A stretch of DNA of 56,315 nucleotides from Adlercreutzia sp. ZJ176 (GCF_011038975.1 NZ_JAAKEC010000019.1:1-56315); one strand, 5' to 3'; shown: positions 23,963 to 31,824, numbered from the stretch's first letter. Notes: generated from the sequence alone by a model not told the origin. A program made the numbers and translations.

Positions 23963-24527
23963 AGCGACCCGCCTCCTCGAGCGCGACGCGCGCATGCTCG
24001 ATCACGCCGTCGGCGTTCGCCGTCTTCACCCGGCCATAGGCCGTCCCGGCGACAACCGCCACGGGCGCGACGCTGCACGCGCCGACGCAATGCACGAGGC
24101 GCAGCGTGAAGAGCCCGTCGGGCGTCGTCTGGCCGACCTCGATTCCCAGCTTGTCCGCGATCGCCTGCGCGAGGCGAACGGCCCCTTGGGTGTGGCAGGC
24201 CGTCCCGTCGCACACCTCGATGACGACCTTCCCCACCGGCTCCGTCGAAAGCGTCTTGAAGAAGCGCGCCGACGCGACGAGCTCCTCGTACGGCACGTCG
24301 CAGAGGTCAGCGATGGCGCGCAGCGCCTCTTCAGGCAGGTAGCCGCACTCGTCCTGCACGTCGTTGAGCAGGCCTATGACGCGGCCGACGTCATCCGGAT
24401 AGCGCCGCGCAAGCTGCTCCACGCGCTGGGAGAGCATCTGGCCGGGCACGTCAGCAGCGGGACGAGTGCTTGCGCCGTCAGCGACAGCGGCAGCGGGGGT
24501 GGCGAACGCGTCAGGCACGGTGCCCAC
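23952..24527 (-). CDS. NuoE-like [2Fe-2S] subunit
   Basis: The 24-kDa-subunit family pairs with NuoF proteins. The ligands are complete: C-D-G-T-A-C (C-x4-C) and C-V-G-A-C (C-x3-C), preceded by the helical N-terminal domain with L-N-D-V-Q-D-E-C-G-Y-L-P-E-E. The GTG at 24527 (V-G-T-V-P-D-A-F) is the likely start, with GAGGGA upstream; a second GTG at 24518 is possible. The gene begins inside the 3' end of the PucR-type regulator gene. The length of about 191 aa is slightly above the bacterial norm because of an Ala/Pro-rich N-terminus. Confidence 0.88.
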   Translation of the reverse strand: MGTVPDAFATPAAAVADGASTRPAADVPGQMLSQRVEQLARRYPDDVGRVIGLLNDVQDECGYLPEEALRAIADLCDVPYEELVASARFFKTLSTEPVGKVVIEVCDGTACHTQGAVRLAQAIADKLGIEVGQTTPDGLFTLRLVHCVGACSVAPVAVVAGTAYGRVKTANADGVIEHARVALEEAGRCGE

Positions 24528-25797
24528 CTGTTCCCTCGCCGTTTCCCCACGGCGCGTGCGCGCGCGCCGACTTCCCCGCCTCGATGCCCGCGGCGTGGCG
24601 CTCAAGCAGGAAGTAGAGGAACAACTCCTCCTGGGCCCCGTCCCCTCCGACGGCGAGCTCGATGTGCTCCAGGCGATACAGGAGCGTGTTGCGGTGGATG
24701 TTCAGGGCGGCAGCCGTGGCCTTCTTGTTCCTCCCCGACAAGATGTAGTGCCGCAGCGTCTCAAGGTACTCGGTCCCGTTCTCCGCGTCCTCCCTTCGCA
24801 GCGCGCGCACGACCGTCGGCACGACGAGCCCCAGCCCGACGCGGCTCGTCACCTCGTCAAGCACGATGTCCAAGAGGAAGTCGTCGTAGTGGTAGACCGT
24901 CTTGTCGGGCTTTAGGGCCTCCCCGATGCGCAGCGCGCTGTCAGCCTGCCACCGATGGTCGGCGAGGTCGTCGATGCAGGAAAAAGGACGACTGCAGCCG
25001 CACACGGCCCCGAGCTTCTTCATGGCGCTCGCAGCCGCGTGGTACGCCTCGGAGTTGCGGTAGTCGGCGGGAACGCTCCCCGTCAAAAGGTAGAGCGTGC
25101 CGTCGCAGACCGCTTGGGCAACCGACCCGAAGTACTGCTCGAGCTCGCTTCCCAGATACCGCTCAAGCGCCTTCTCGTAGGGGTTGCGCATCTTGGCGCT
25201 GATGAGCAGGTACGGCCCGGGGAGCTGGCTTGTGAACTGCGCGCGCATGCTCGCGCGCTCCTCGCCTTCGCACAGCGTCCCGCCCAACATGCCGTAGAGG
25301 AACGCCGTGGAGAAGTCCAGCCGCTTCGACCGGGCGCCGACCTCCATCTCGGCGAGGAAGGAGTACGTCTCGGCGATCGCCTCAATGGCCGCGTAATGCC
25401 ACGGCTCCACTTCGCAGCCCGTGGTCAGCGCGCTCACGAAGCCGGCGACCGAGTCCTTCGTGCGGATGAGCGCGGTCAGGCGCGCCCTGCCCGCATAGTG
25501 GCCCCAGTCGGTCAGGATAGGAGCTTTGGCCTCCATGTGCCGGGCGAAGTGGTCGTCTTCGCGAAACGTCTCGAGGAAGCGCGGCTCTATCTGGAAGTTG
25601 ACGCGGTTCGCGTCCCACTGCTCGTCGCCGAGCGGCTCGTTCGGCCACTTCGCGATCACCACGAAGGCGGCGTCCGTGGCAACCACGGGCATCTTGAGGA
25701 AGCCATGCGAGACCTTCGCGATCTCCATGGCGCTTCTCTTGCTCAAAGCAGCAAAAAGGGAGCCGTACAGTTCTGCGTTGACCATAGCCACCCCCAC
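24511..25797 (-). CDS. PucR-family transcriptional regulator
   Basis: The protein is about 425-428 aa. A variable N-terminal sensory region (about 1-340) precedes the C-terminal PucR HTH_30 domain: the family signature L-S-G-R-N-K-K-A-T-A-A-A-L-N-I-H-R-N-T-L-L-Y-R is split here across residues 365-387. Members sense purines or other small ligands. The gene is first in the molybdoenzyme operon and overlaps nuoE, so it probably controls its own operon in response to the enzyme's substrate. Start options are GTG 25797, GTG 25791 (best spacing from GAGGAG) and ATG 25785. The C-terminal 20 residues are Gly/Ala/His-rich and overlap the next gene. Confidence 0.87.
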   Translation of the reverse strand: MGVAMVNAELYGSLFAALSKRSAMEIAKVSHGFLKMPVVATDAAFVVIAKWPNEPLGDEQWDANRVNFQIEPRFLETFREDDHFARHMEAKAPILTDWGHYAGRARLTALIRTKDSVAGFVSALTTGCEVEPWHYAAIEAIAETYSFLAEMEVGARSKRLDFSTAFLYGMLGGTLCEGEERASMRAQFTSQLPGPYLLISAKMRNPYEKALERYLGSELEQYFGSVAQAVCDGTLYLLTGSVPADYRNSEAYHAAASAMKKLGAVCGCSRPFSCIDDLADHRWQADSALRIGEALKPDKTVYHYDDFLLDIVLDEVTSRVGLGLVVPTVVRALRREDAENGTEYLETLRHYILSGRNKKATAAALNIHRNTLLYRLEHIELAVGGDGAQEELFLYFLLERHAAGIEAGKSARAHAPWGNGEGTGGHRA

Positions 25798-26047
25798 TCC
25801 TCTTTCACGAGCGGAGACAAGATTCCTCGTCTATCTTGCATCTGCCCGAGACCCAGCCACGCGCATTGAGGACAGCATACACGCGCGAAACGGCGCATAC
25901 CATATTCACGCGAACGAATCAACGGGCCTCGTTTGGGCAAATGCACAAGCGCGTTGTTCAGGGGCTTCGCTTCGGAATCATCGCTTGGCGCCTGAATGCT
26001 TGAGCATATTTATAGGCAGAGGGGGAGAAGGGTTTTTGGATGCGCAC

Positions 26048-26440
26048 TTATTCGAACAGCTGGTCGAGCGTCATGCCTTCGAAGTAGGCGACGTAGCTCT
26101 CGAGCACGCGCTCGTAGGCGCGGCGCACGTCGGGCGCGATTGCGGCGTGCGCGCGCTGGTCGCGCCGCTCACGTGTGGAGTCCTTCGCGTCCTCGTCGAG
26201 CGCCTCGATCACCTGCAGAAGCGTGATCTCGGAGGGGTCCTTCGCCAGGCGGTAGCCTCCGTTCTTGCCCGGGCGCGCCTCGATGATCCCCGCGTTGCGC
26301 AGAAGCTGCGCGAGCTGGATGAGATAGTCGCGCGGAATGGACATGCCCTGGGCGATGTCGCGCGACGAGCAGGTCCCTCCCTGCGCGGCAAGGTACAGAA
26401 CGGCGCGCAGCCCGTAGTCTGTCGAGGCTTTGAGTTGCAC
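26048..26440 (-). CDS. Rrf2-family transcriptional regulator
   Basis: The 130-aa product has an N-terminal winged helix with the family hallmarks S-T-D-Y-G-L-R-A-V-L-Y-L-A, I-P-R-D-Y-L-I-Q-L and K-N-G-G-Y-R-L-A (residues 6-67). The three cysteines that hold an Fe-S cluster in IscR and NsrR are absent, so it senses something else or nothing. The GTG start at 26440 follows AGGAGGG. It stands between the molybdoenzyme operon's regulator and the sodium:solute symporter gene; a role in either is possible but unproven. Confidence 0.88.
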   Translation of the reverse strand: MQLKASTDYGLRAVLYLAAQGGTCSSRDIAQGMSIPRDYLIQLAQLLRNAGIIEARPGKNGGYRLAKDPSEITLLQVIEALDEDAKDSTRERRDQRAHAAIAPDVRRAYERVLESYVAYFEGMTLDQLFE

Positions 26441-26677
26441 AGCACCCTCCTAACGTAAGCGTTTGGAAAGACTGTACCCGAGAAGAGCCCCGCAGCCGGC
26501 TGCGCGCCGCAGGTGTTTCTAAGTTGTAAGCGAGGGCGCGAGCGCAGTTCGCGAACGAGGCGCGGGCGGGCGCCTGCACGGCGCGGCGCGCGGGCGGGGC
26601 GCACTCCGTACGCGTCCACCGCCCGCGCCCGCGCGCCCGCCGCCCGCGCCGCCCGCGACCGCCCTCGTTCCCTCGCG

Positions 26678-28228
26678 TTAGCTCGCGGCCGTCTCCGCCT
26701 CGAGCTCGCGCTCGTACTCGCGGTCGGTCGCGCCCTTCACGCTCGGCGGCTTCACGTCGAACGGGACGCTCGGCGTCACCAGGCTCACGAGCGGCACCAC
26801 CGCCAGCGACAGCAGCATGCACAGCGCGCCGCAGTTGATGGGGCTCGCGATGAGCGGCGCGCCCGCGAAGCCCATGCCCATGTTGACGGCCGTGAGGCCC
26901 ACGCCGATGGCGAACGAGCACCACACCGACGCCTTCGAGATGCGCCCAGAGTACAGGCCCCACAGGAAGGGGCCGAGGAACGAGCCGGCCAGCGCTCCCC
27001 ACGAGTAGCCCATGAGCTGGGCGATGAACACGATGCTCGAGTGGTACTGCAGAAGGGCGATGGCCGCCGAGAGCACGATGAACACCACGAGCAGGCCGCG
27101 CATGCACACGAGCTGCTTCTTCTCGGACATGTCCCTCACCACGTTGTCCTTGATGAGGTCGATGGTCAGCGTCGAGGACGACGTGAGCACCAGCGACGAC
27201 AGCGTCGACATGGACGCCGACAGCACGAGCACGATCACCAGGCCGATCAGCACGTCAGGCAGCGTGGAGAGCATGGTGGGGATGATGGAGTCGTAGATGG
27301 GCGTGCCGTTGGCGGCGTACTCGATCTGGTCGGCGTACAGGCGCCCGAAGCCACCGAGGAAGTACGAGCCGCCGGCCACCACGAACGCGAACAACGTGGA
27401 GATGATGGCGCCCTGCTTCACCGCCGGGCCGCTCTTGATGGCGTAGAACTTCTGCACCATCTGCGGCAGGCCCCACGTGCCGAGCGAGGTCAGGATGACC
27501 ACGCCGATGAGGTTGAACAGGTCAGGCCCAAAGAAGCTGATGAACGCGCCCTGCATGTCGGTCCCCGGCGCCTCGATCTGCGAGAGCGAGATGACCGCCT
27601 CGGAGAAGCCGCCGTTGCTCATGATGACCGCCGTGATGACCGCCGTGATGCCCAGGAGCATGACGATGCCCTGGATGAAGTCGTTCATGACCGTGGCCAT
27701 GTAGCCGCCGACTACCACGTACACGCAGGTCACGATGGCCATGCCGATTACGCACACGTCATAGGGCAGGTTGAACGCCATGCCGAACAAACGCGACAGG
27801 CCGTTGTACACGCTCGCGGTGTAGGGGATGAGGAAGACGAAGATGATGGCCGCGGCCGCGATGCGCAAGGCCTTCGACTGGTAGCGCTTGCCGAAGAACT
27901 CCGGCATGGTCTGCGCGCCAAGGCGGTGCGTCATCTCGCGCGTGCGGGGGCCGAGCACCCACCACGCCAGAAGCGAGCCGAGGATCGCGTTGCCGATGCC
28001 CGCCCACGTGGCCGCCAGGCCGTACTTGAAGCCGAACTGCCCCGCGTAGCCGACGAACACGACGGCCGAGAAGTAGCTGGTGCCGTACGCGAACGCGCTC
28101 ATCCACGGGCCGACGTTGCGCCCGCCGAGCACGAATCCGTCCACCGTCGAGGTGGTCTTGCGGCAATACAGGCCCACGCCCACCGCGATCGCGATGAACA
28201 CGAGGACCAGGAGAATCTTGACTGCCAT
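26678..28228 (-). CDS. Sodium:solute symporter (SSS family)
   Basis: The 516-aa product has about 13 membrane helices and SSS features: G-G-R-N-V-G-P-W near residue 35, W-A-G-I-G-N near 76, and the conserved G-T-W-G-L-P-Q-M-V-Q-K-F-Y stretch near 250 with the sodium-site T-S-S-S-T-L-T region around 350. The ATG at 28228 follows GAAGGAAAG. Substrate cannot be assigned (proline, pantothenate and carboxylic acids are transported by relatives). An intrinsic-type terminator and a 60-codon open frame lie just upstream on the same strand, suggesting transcription attenuation. Confidence 0.9.
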   Translation of the reverse strand: MAVKILLVLVFIAIAVGVGLYCRKTTSTVDGFVLGGRNVGPWMSAFAYGTSYFSAVVFVGYAGQFGFKYGLAATWAGIGNAILGSLLAWWVLGPRTREMTHRLGAQTMPEFFGKRYQSKALRIAAAAIIFVFLIPYTASVYNGLSRLFGMAFNLPYDVCVIGMAIVTCVYVVVGGYMATVMNDFIQGIVMLLGITAVITAVIMSNGGFSEAVISLSQIEAPGTDMQGAFISFFGPDLFNLIGVVILTSLGTWGLPQMVQKFYAIKSGPAVKQGAIISTLFAFVVAGGSYFLGGFGRLYADQIEYAANGTPIYDSIIPTMLSTLPDVLIGLVIVLVLSASMSTLSSLVLTSSSTLTIDLIKDNVVRDMSEKKQLVCMRGLLVVFIVLSAAIALLQYHSSIVFIAQLMGYSWGALAGSFLGPFLWGLYSGRISKASVWCSFAIGVGLTAVNMGMGFAGAPLIASPINCGALCMLLSLAVVPLVSLVTPSVPFDVKPPSVKGATDREYERELEAETAAS

Positions 28229-28323
28229 TGCTTTCCTTCTTCTTGTGCGCGCCGCCAGGCGGCGCATAGTCGAACAGGTTTTTCTCGGGAAGGCGCACAC
28301 GACCTCCGCCCCGAAACGAGTGC

Positions 28324-28356
28324 AAAAAAATAGCACCGGGGCGAAACCCGTGTGCT
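28324..28356 (-). terminator. Intrinsic terminator/attenuator upstream of the symporter gene
   Basis: On the minus strand AGCACACGGG pairs with CCCGGTGCT around a TTTCGC loop, followed by ATTTTTTT. It lies 96 bp before the symporter start and immediately after the stop codon of the 60-codon frame. Confidence 0.8.
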
Positions 28357-28537
28357 ACCAATATCGATAATATCGCTGTGAGATCTGGGCGCAGGACGAC
28401 TTCTGGGCGAAGTGCTCGCTCATGATGGCCTGCTCAGCCTCGCCGGTACACTTCTGCGCGAAGTGCTGCGTCATGATGGCGCACCCGTCGATGCTCGCAA
28501 TGCCGATATGTCCTCCCAGGAAAAACATGTGAACCAC
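28355..28537 (-). CDS. Possible 60-aa small protein or leader peptide with an internal repeat
   Basis: The frame contains two near-copies of a peptide of the form I-M-(T/S)-(Q/E)-H-F-A-Q-K-(C/S), about 17 residues apart, matched at DNA level by a repeated GCGAAGTGCT(c/g)CGTCATGATGGC-like unit. It ends directly at the intrinsic terminator. A GGGAGG motif lies inside the frame rather than before the first ATG, so the start is uncertain; the ATG in I-M-T-Q-H is an alternative. No homology recognised. Confidence 0.4.
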   Translation of the reverse strand: MVHMFFLGGHIGIASIDGCAIMTQHFAQKCTGEAEQAIMSEHFAQKSSCAQISQRYYRYW

Positions 28538-28632
28538 TTTACCACATTAAAGCGCCCTGCGGGAGTTTTTTTCGAGGAGTGCGGGTGCGAGAGGATGCGC
28601 ATGCGGCATCGTAGTGAGGACGGCTCCGAGCC

Positions 28633-28722
28633 CGCGAGAGAGTGCAAAGCGCTGACGCGCTTGCTTTTGGCGCCATGGGGCTTGGGCGCTCCCGCGCATT
28701 ATGACGCGGGCACGCGCGCTTG
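28633..28722 (+). repeat. Long inverted repeat, left arm
   Basis: About 90 bp beginning CGCGAGAGAGTGCAAAGC and ending near GCACGCGCGCTTG. The right arm at 31737-31824 is its near reverse complement, with a few mismatches. The pair brackets paaK and the surrounding repeats. Confidence 0.75.
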
Positions 28723-28780
28723 AGCTCGCAAGAGTTTTGCATCCCCGCTTCGTCCCAGGCAGAGCGCCCGCGTCAGGTAT
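28713..28780 (+). repeat. 68-bp direct repeat, copy 1
   Basis: CGCGCGCTTG...CTCGCAAGAG...CCCGCTTCGTCCCA...CGCGTCAGGTAT recurs at 29378-29447 with scattered mismatches. Confidence 0.65.
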
Positions 28781-28917
28781 CCATCCCGTGCCATCCCGGG
28801 CAGCTTTGTCCCCCCTATGCCGCCAGAGCAGTAGGTCGCTTTCTCGCGTCATTCCGGGCAGAGCACCTGCGTCAGGCGCCCTCCTCGTGCCATCCCGGGC
28901 AGTGGGTTGTTCTTGTG

Positions 28918-29044
28918 TGTCATCCTGAGCGGAGCGCCCGCAGGGCGCGGAGTCGAAGGATCTGGTCGCGAGTGGATGGCGCGTGCGGGCGCGCCGTGCC
29001 CGGGGCCGGATCCTTCGACCCGCTTCGCTCGCTCAGGATGACAC
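28918..29044. repeat. Palindromic element, family C, copy 1
   Basis: Arms GTCATCCTGAGCG...GTCGAAGGATCTGG and GGATCCTTCGAC...CGCTCAGGATGAC face each other over a CG-rich centre. Translated, these elements give the frequently seen H-P-E-R-A-K-R-V-E-G-S peptide. Other copies: 29488, 31492, 31666 (half), 48559 (half) and 50727 (half, inside iorA). Confidence 0.85.
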
Positions 29045-29118
29045 GAGGGGCTGCTCGCCCAGGGATGGCATGGGAAGGGATGGCGCTGCAGGGTTCCTGG
29101 GGTCTTCACGCCGAGGGG

Positions 29119-29327
29119 CGTGCAGATTTTTCGAGCTGTTTTGGCAGAAATCTTCAGATATTGGTCGTCTTATCATTGGATTATGGGGGTCAGCCCGCGG
29201 GCGAGAATTCCTGACCTGCGGATACGCTGAGAGTCGCGAGGCGCGGGCCTCCTGGTTGGTGATGTTTCGGCCTCGGAGAGACAAATATCTGAAGATTTCT
29301 GCCAAAATGCCCTGTCAAATTTGCACG
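29119..29327. repeat. Palindromic element, family B, copy 1 (209 bp)
   Basis: A perfect 22-bp inverted repeat (29139-29160 and 29286-29307, core TTTTGGCAGAAATCTTCAGA) sits inside longer imperfect arms beginning CGTGCA. The interior contains ATTCCTGACCTGCGG. The second copy is at 53240-53469. Confidence 0.8.
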
Positions 29328-29377
29328 ATGCTCTGGCTCCGGCCTCGGCGTCGCGTGATGTGCGCGACCGTGCGGAC

Positions 29378-29447
29378 GCGCGCGCTTGCGCTCGCAAGAG
29401 CCTTGTATCCCCCGCTTCGTCCCAAGCAGAGTACCCGCGTCAGGTAT
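29378..29447 (+). repeat. 68-bp direct repeat, copy 2
   Basis: Near-copy of 28713-28780, again followed by a family C element. Confidence 0.65.
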
Positions 29448-29487
29448 CTCCCCCATGTCACCGAGCGCATACCTGCGCCATCCTCCC

Positions 29488-29636
29488 GTGTCATCCTGAG
29501 CGCCCGCAAGGCGCGGAGTCAAAGGATCTGGCCGCAGGCGGGTTGCGCAGGCGGGTTGCGCGGGCGGGTTGCACATGCGGGCGCGCCGTGCCCGGGGCCA
29601 GATCCTTCGACTCGCTTCGCTCGCTCAGGATGACAC
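29488..29636. repeat. Palindromic element, family C, copy 2
   Basis: Same arms as copy 1. The centre carries three consecutive 13-bp units (29534-29572). Confidence 0.85.
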
Positions 29637-29850
29637 GGAGAGGGACGCTCACTCGGTGACGCGAGGAGAGGACGCTCGTCCAGGATGACACGGGGAAGGC
29701 TGCTCACTCAGGACATGAAGAAAGACTGCCACCCATGATATGAGGAGGGCACTTGCCTGGAAAGACGCAGGAGGGCACGCCGGGCTGGGGTGCGCCCTCC
29801 TGTTCGTCGCTCTCCTTGCGTTCGCCGTCCTTCTCGTCGGCTTTCTCGCC

Positions 29851-31086
29851 TTAGTACCGGGAGTCGAAGATTCGCTTGGTCTTCTTTTCCGAGCGCGGGA
29901 GCTCGCCCATGGGGACCCCCTTCGCATCGGGGGTGCAGCCGAGCTTCGCCTTGAAGATCATGGCGAGCTCCTCTTCGCAGCGGGCCTTGTCCTCGCCCTC
30001 GAGCGGCGTCTCGAACAGGACCGTGAGCACGTCCTTGCCCGAGATGTTCTCGATCATCACCTGGTACTCGGAGCTGGTGCCGTTGGTGATCTGGATGACC
30101 TCCTCCACCTGGGCGGGGAACATGTTACAGCCCTTGACCTTGAACATGTCGTCGGTGCGGCCCGTCAGCGTGGCGATGCGCGGGTGGCGGCTGCCGCAGG
30201 CGCACTCACCTGGGACGATGTGCGTCAGGTCGTGCGTGCGGTAGCGGATGAGCGGCGCGCCCTCCTTCTGCAGCGTGGTGAGCACCAGCTCGCCCTCCTC
30301 GCCGTCGGGCAGGACCTCGCCCGTGTTCGGGTCGACCACCTCGATGTAGACGTAGTCGTCCCAGATGTGCATGCCCGAGTGCTCGTCGCAGCTGATGCCG
30401 ATGCCGGGGCCGTAGATCTCGGTGAGACCGTAGATATCGTAGATCTCGATGCCGAGCTCGTTCTGAATGCGGCTGCGCATCTTCTCGCCCCAGCGCTCGG
30501 AGCCGATGACGCCCTTGCGCAGCTTCAAGCGGCTGCGGATGCCGCGCTTCTGGATCTCCTCGGCCAGAAGCAGCGCGTACGAGCTGGTAGCGCCGATGAC
30601 CGTGGAGCCCAAATCCTCCATCATCTTGAGCTGCTTGTCGGTGTTGCCGGGGCCCATGGGGATGGCCATGGCGCCGAGGCGCTCGGCGCCGAGCTGGAAG
30701 CCGATGCCCGCCGTCCACAGGCCGTAGCCCGGCGTGATCTGGATGCGGTCGGTGTTGGTGACGCCCGCCATCTCGTAGCAGCGCGCGAACTGGATGGCCC
30801 AGTCGTCGACGTCCTTCTGGGTGTAGGGAATGATGACCGGCGTGCCCGTGGTGCCCGAGGAGCTGTGGATGCGCACCACCTTCTCGTCCGGCACGGCCTG
30901 CAGCCCCAGCGGGTAGGCGGCGCGCAGGTCGTCCTTCTCGGAGAAGGGCAGCTTCTCGAAGTCGGCCTGGGTCTTGATGTCGCCCATGTCGACGCCTTCG
31001 AACTTCTTGGCGTAGAAGGGGCTGCGCTCCTTCAAGTTGGCGAGCTGCTTCTTCAGCATGTCGAGCTGTGCGGAGGTCATTTCCAT
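29851..31086 (-). CDS. paaK: Phenylacetate-CoA ligase family adenylate-forming enzyme
   Basis: PaaK activates arylacetates to arylacetyl-CoA with ATP. The 411-aa product has the P-loop S-S-S-G-T-T-G-T-P (about residues 74-82), the adenylation motif Y-G-L-T-E (about 222), the Y-R-T-H-D-L hinge region near 288 and the family C-A-C-G-S-R-H-P-R segment. The length is slightly below the family norm of about 430. The ATG at 31086 follows AAAGAGA. IorAB, which oxidatively decarboxylates arylpyruvates to arylacyl-CoA, is encoded 19 kb away; PaaK could run in reverse to conserve the CoA thioester as ATP. A candidate attenuator precedes the gene. It is flanked by dispersed repeats on both sides. Confidence 0.9.
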   Translation of the reverse strand: MEMTSAQLDMLKKQLANLKERSPFYAKKFEGVDMGDIKTQADFEKLPFSEKDDLRAAYPLGLQAVPDEKVVRIHSSSGTTGTPVIIPYTQKDVDDWAIQFARCYEMAGVTNTDRIQITPGYGLWTAGIGFQLGAERLGAMAIPMGPGNTDKQLKMMEDLGSTVIGATSSYALLLAEEIQKRGIRSRLKLRKGVIGSERWGEKMRSRIQNELGIEIYDIYGLTEIYGPGIGISCDEHSGMHIWDDYVYIEVVDPNTGEVLPDGEEGELVLTTLQKEGAPLIRYRTHDLTHIVPGECACGSRHPRIATLTGRTDDMFKVKGCNMFPAQVEEVIQITNGTSSEYQVMIENISGKDVLTVLFETPLEGEDKARCEEELAMIFKAKLGCTPDAKGVPMGELPRSEKKTKRIFDSRY

Positions 31087-31202
31087 GATGGTCTCTTTCT
31101 GTGGAGGCCGCAGCGCGCGCAGGCGCGCGACGGCGGCTTGACGAACGGAACGCGGCGGCAACGCGAGACGTGCGCTGAATGAGCAGATGCGAAGCCGACC
31201 GG

Positions 31203-31240
31203 AAAAATGCGCGGCGCTTCAAACCCGGCGCACGCCGCGC
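31203..31240 (-). terminator. Intrinsic terminator in the paaK leader (candidate attenuator)
   Basis: On the minus strand GCGCGGCG (31240-31233) pairs perfectly with CGCCGCGC (31216-31209), followed by ATTTTT. The loop contains CGGGTTTGAAG, which can instead pair with CTTCAAGCCCG (31265-31255), one G-U apart. The two pairings compete, as expected of an attenuator. It lies 117 bp before the paaK start. Confidence 0.6.
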
Positions 31241-31265
31241 CTAAGCGCAGCCCGCGGGCTTGAAG

Positions 31266-31334
31266 CTAAAGCCATCGCCCAGCCAACGCGTTGCGCGCGG
31301 CGAGCAGAGAAGAGATGTCGTCCATCAGAAGCAT
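31266..31334 (-). CDS. Candidate 22-aa leader peptide of paaK
   Basis: The ATG at 31334 opens 22 codons (M-L-L-M-D-D-I-S-S-L-L-A-A-R-N-A-L-A-G-R-W-L) and ends TAG immediately before the alternative-pairing strand CTTCAAGCCCG. The predicted transcription start falls at or next to the ATG, so it would be translated as a leaderless message. It has a single Trp near its end. It is hypothetical. Confidence 0.4.
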   Translation of the reverse strand: MLLMDDISSLLAARNALAGRWL

Positions 31335-31341
31335 GTTCGCT

Positions 31342-31369
31342 ATTGTACGCTAAAGCACTCGCGGCGCAA
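31342..31369 (-). promoter_or_regulatory. Candidate promoter of the paaK transcript
   Basis: TTGCGC (31369-31364), 16-bp spacer, TACAAT (31347-31342), on the minus strand. The region overlaps a hairpin AAAGCACT/AGTGCTTTTT (31352-31389) that would end plus-strand transcription. Confidence 0.5.
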
Positions 31370-31491
31370 CCGGTCGCAAGTGCTTTTTCGGCAAGAAATT
31401 GCGGAACCGTTTCCCGACGTCGAAGTCTGGGCGTGTTCCGCCTGCAGCTGAATCTTACCACGGAAGCACTTCCTTGAGAACGCGTAGGCCC

Positions 31492-31692
31492 TGTGTCATC
31501 CTGAGCGAGCGAAGCGAGTCGAAGGATCTGGCCCCGGGCATGGCGCGCCCGCATGCTCCATCCGCTTGCGGCCGGATCCTTCGACTCCGCGCCCTGCGGG
31601 CGCTCCGCTCAGGATGACACACAAGAGCAACATGCTGCCCAGGACGACACGGGGTGAGTACCTGATGCGGGCGCTCCGCTCAGGATGACACG
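31492..31692. repeat. Palindromic elements, family C, copies 3 and 4
   Basis: A full copy at 31492-31620 with both arms and a half copy ending at 31692 (GCGCTCCGCTCAGGATGACAC). Confidence 0.85.
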
Positions 31693-31736
31693 GGGGAAAG
31701 GCAACCAGACACCCGGGAGGGCGCGAAGAGTGAGTG

Positions 31737-31824
31737 CAAGCGCGTGTCCGCGTCATGGTGTGCGGGAGCGCCCAAACATCGTGGCGTTAAAAGTAAGCGC
31801 GTCAGCGCTTTGCACTTTCTCGCG
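31737..31824 (-). repeat. Long inverted repeat, right arm
   Basis: Near reverse complement of 28633-28722; it ends GCACTTTCTCGCG. Together the arms enclose a 3.2-kb segment carrying paaK. Confidence 0.75.

Larger units (their letters stand above)
28538..29850. other. Repeat-rich intergenic region, no gene recognised
   Basis: About 1.3 kb between the symporter leader and paaK is filled with dispersed repeats: one arm of an 88-90 bp inverted pair (28633-28722), a 68-bp direct repeat (28713-28780 and 29378-29447), two family C palindromes, one family B element, and three 13-bp GCAGGCGGGTTGC-type units (29534-29572). Short frames here follow the repeats and are not convincing genes. Confidence 0.7.

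Noticed and set aside
31352-31389. Plus-strand hairpin with T-run considered as the end of a small RNA
   Set aside because: No plus-strand promoter or gene upstream could be identified; it overlaps the candidate paaK promoter, so its role is left open.
28918-31692. Clustered repeats considered as a CRISPR array
   Set aside because: Copies are palindromic, of uneven length and spacing, and one is inside a gene; no cas genes.
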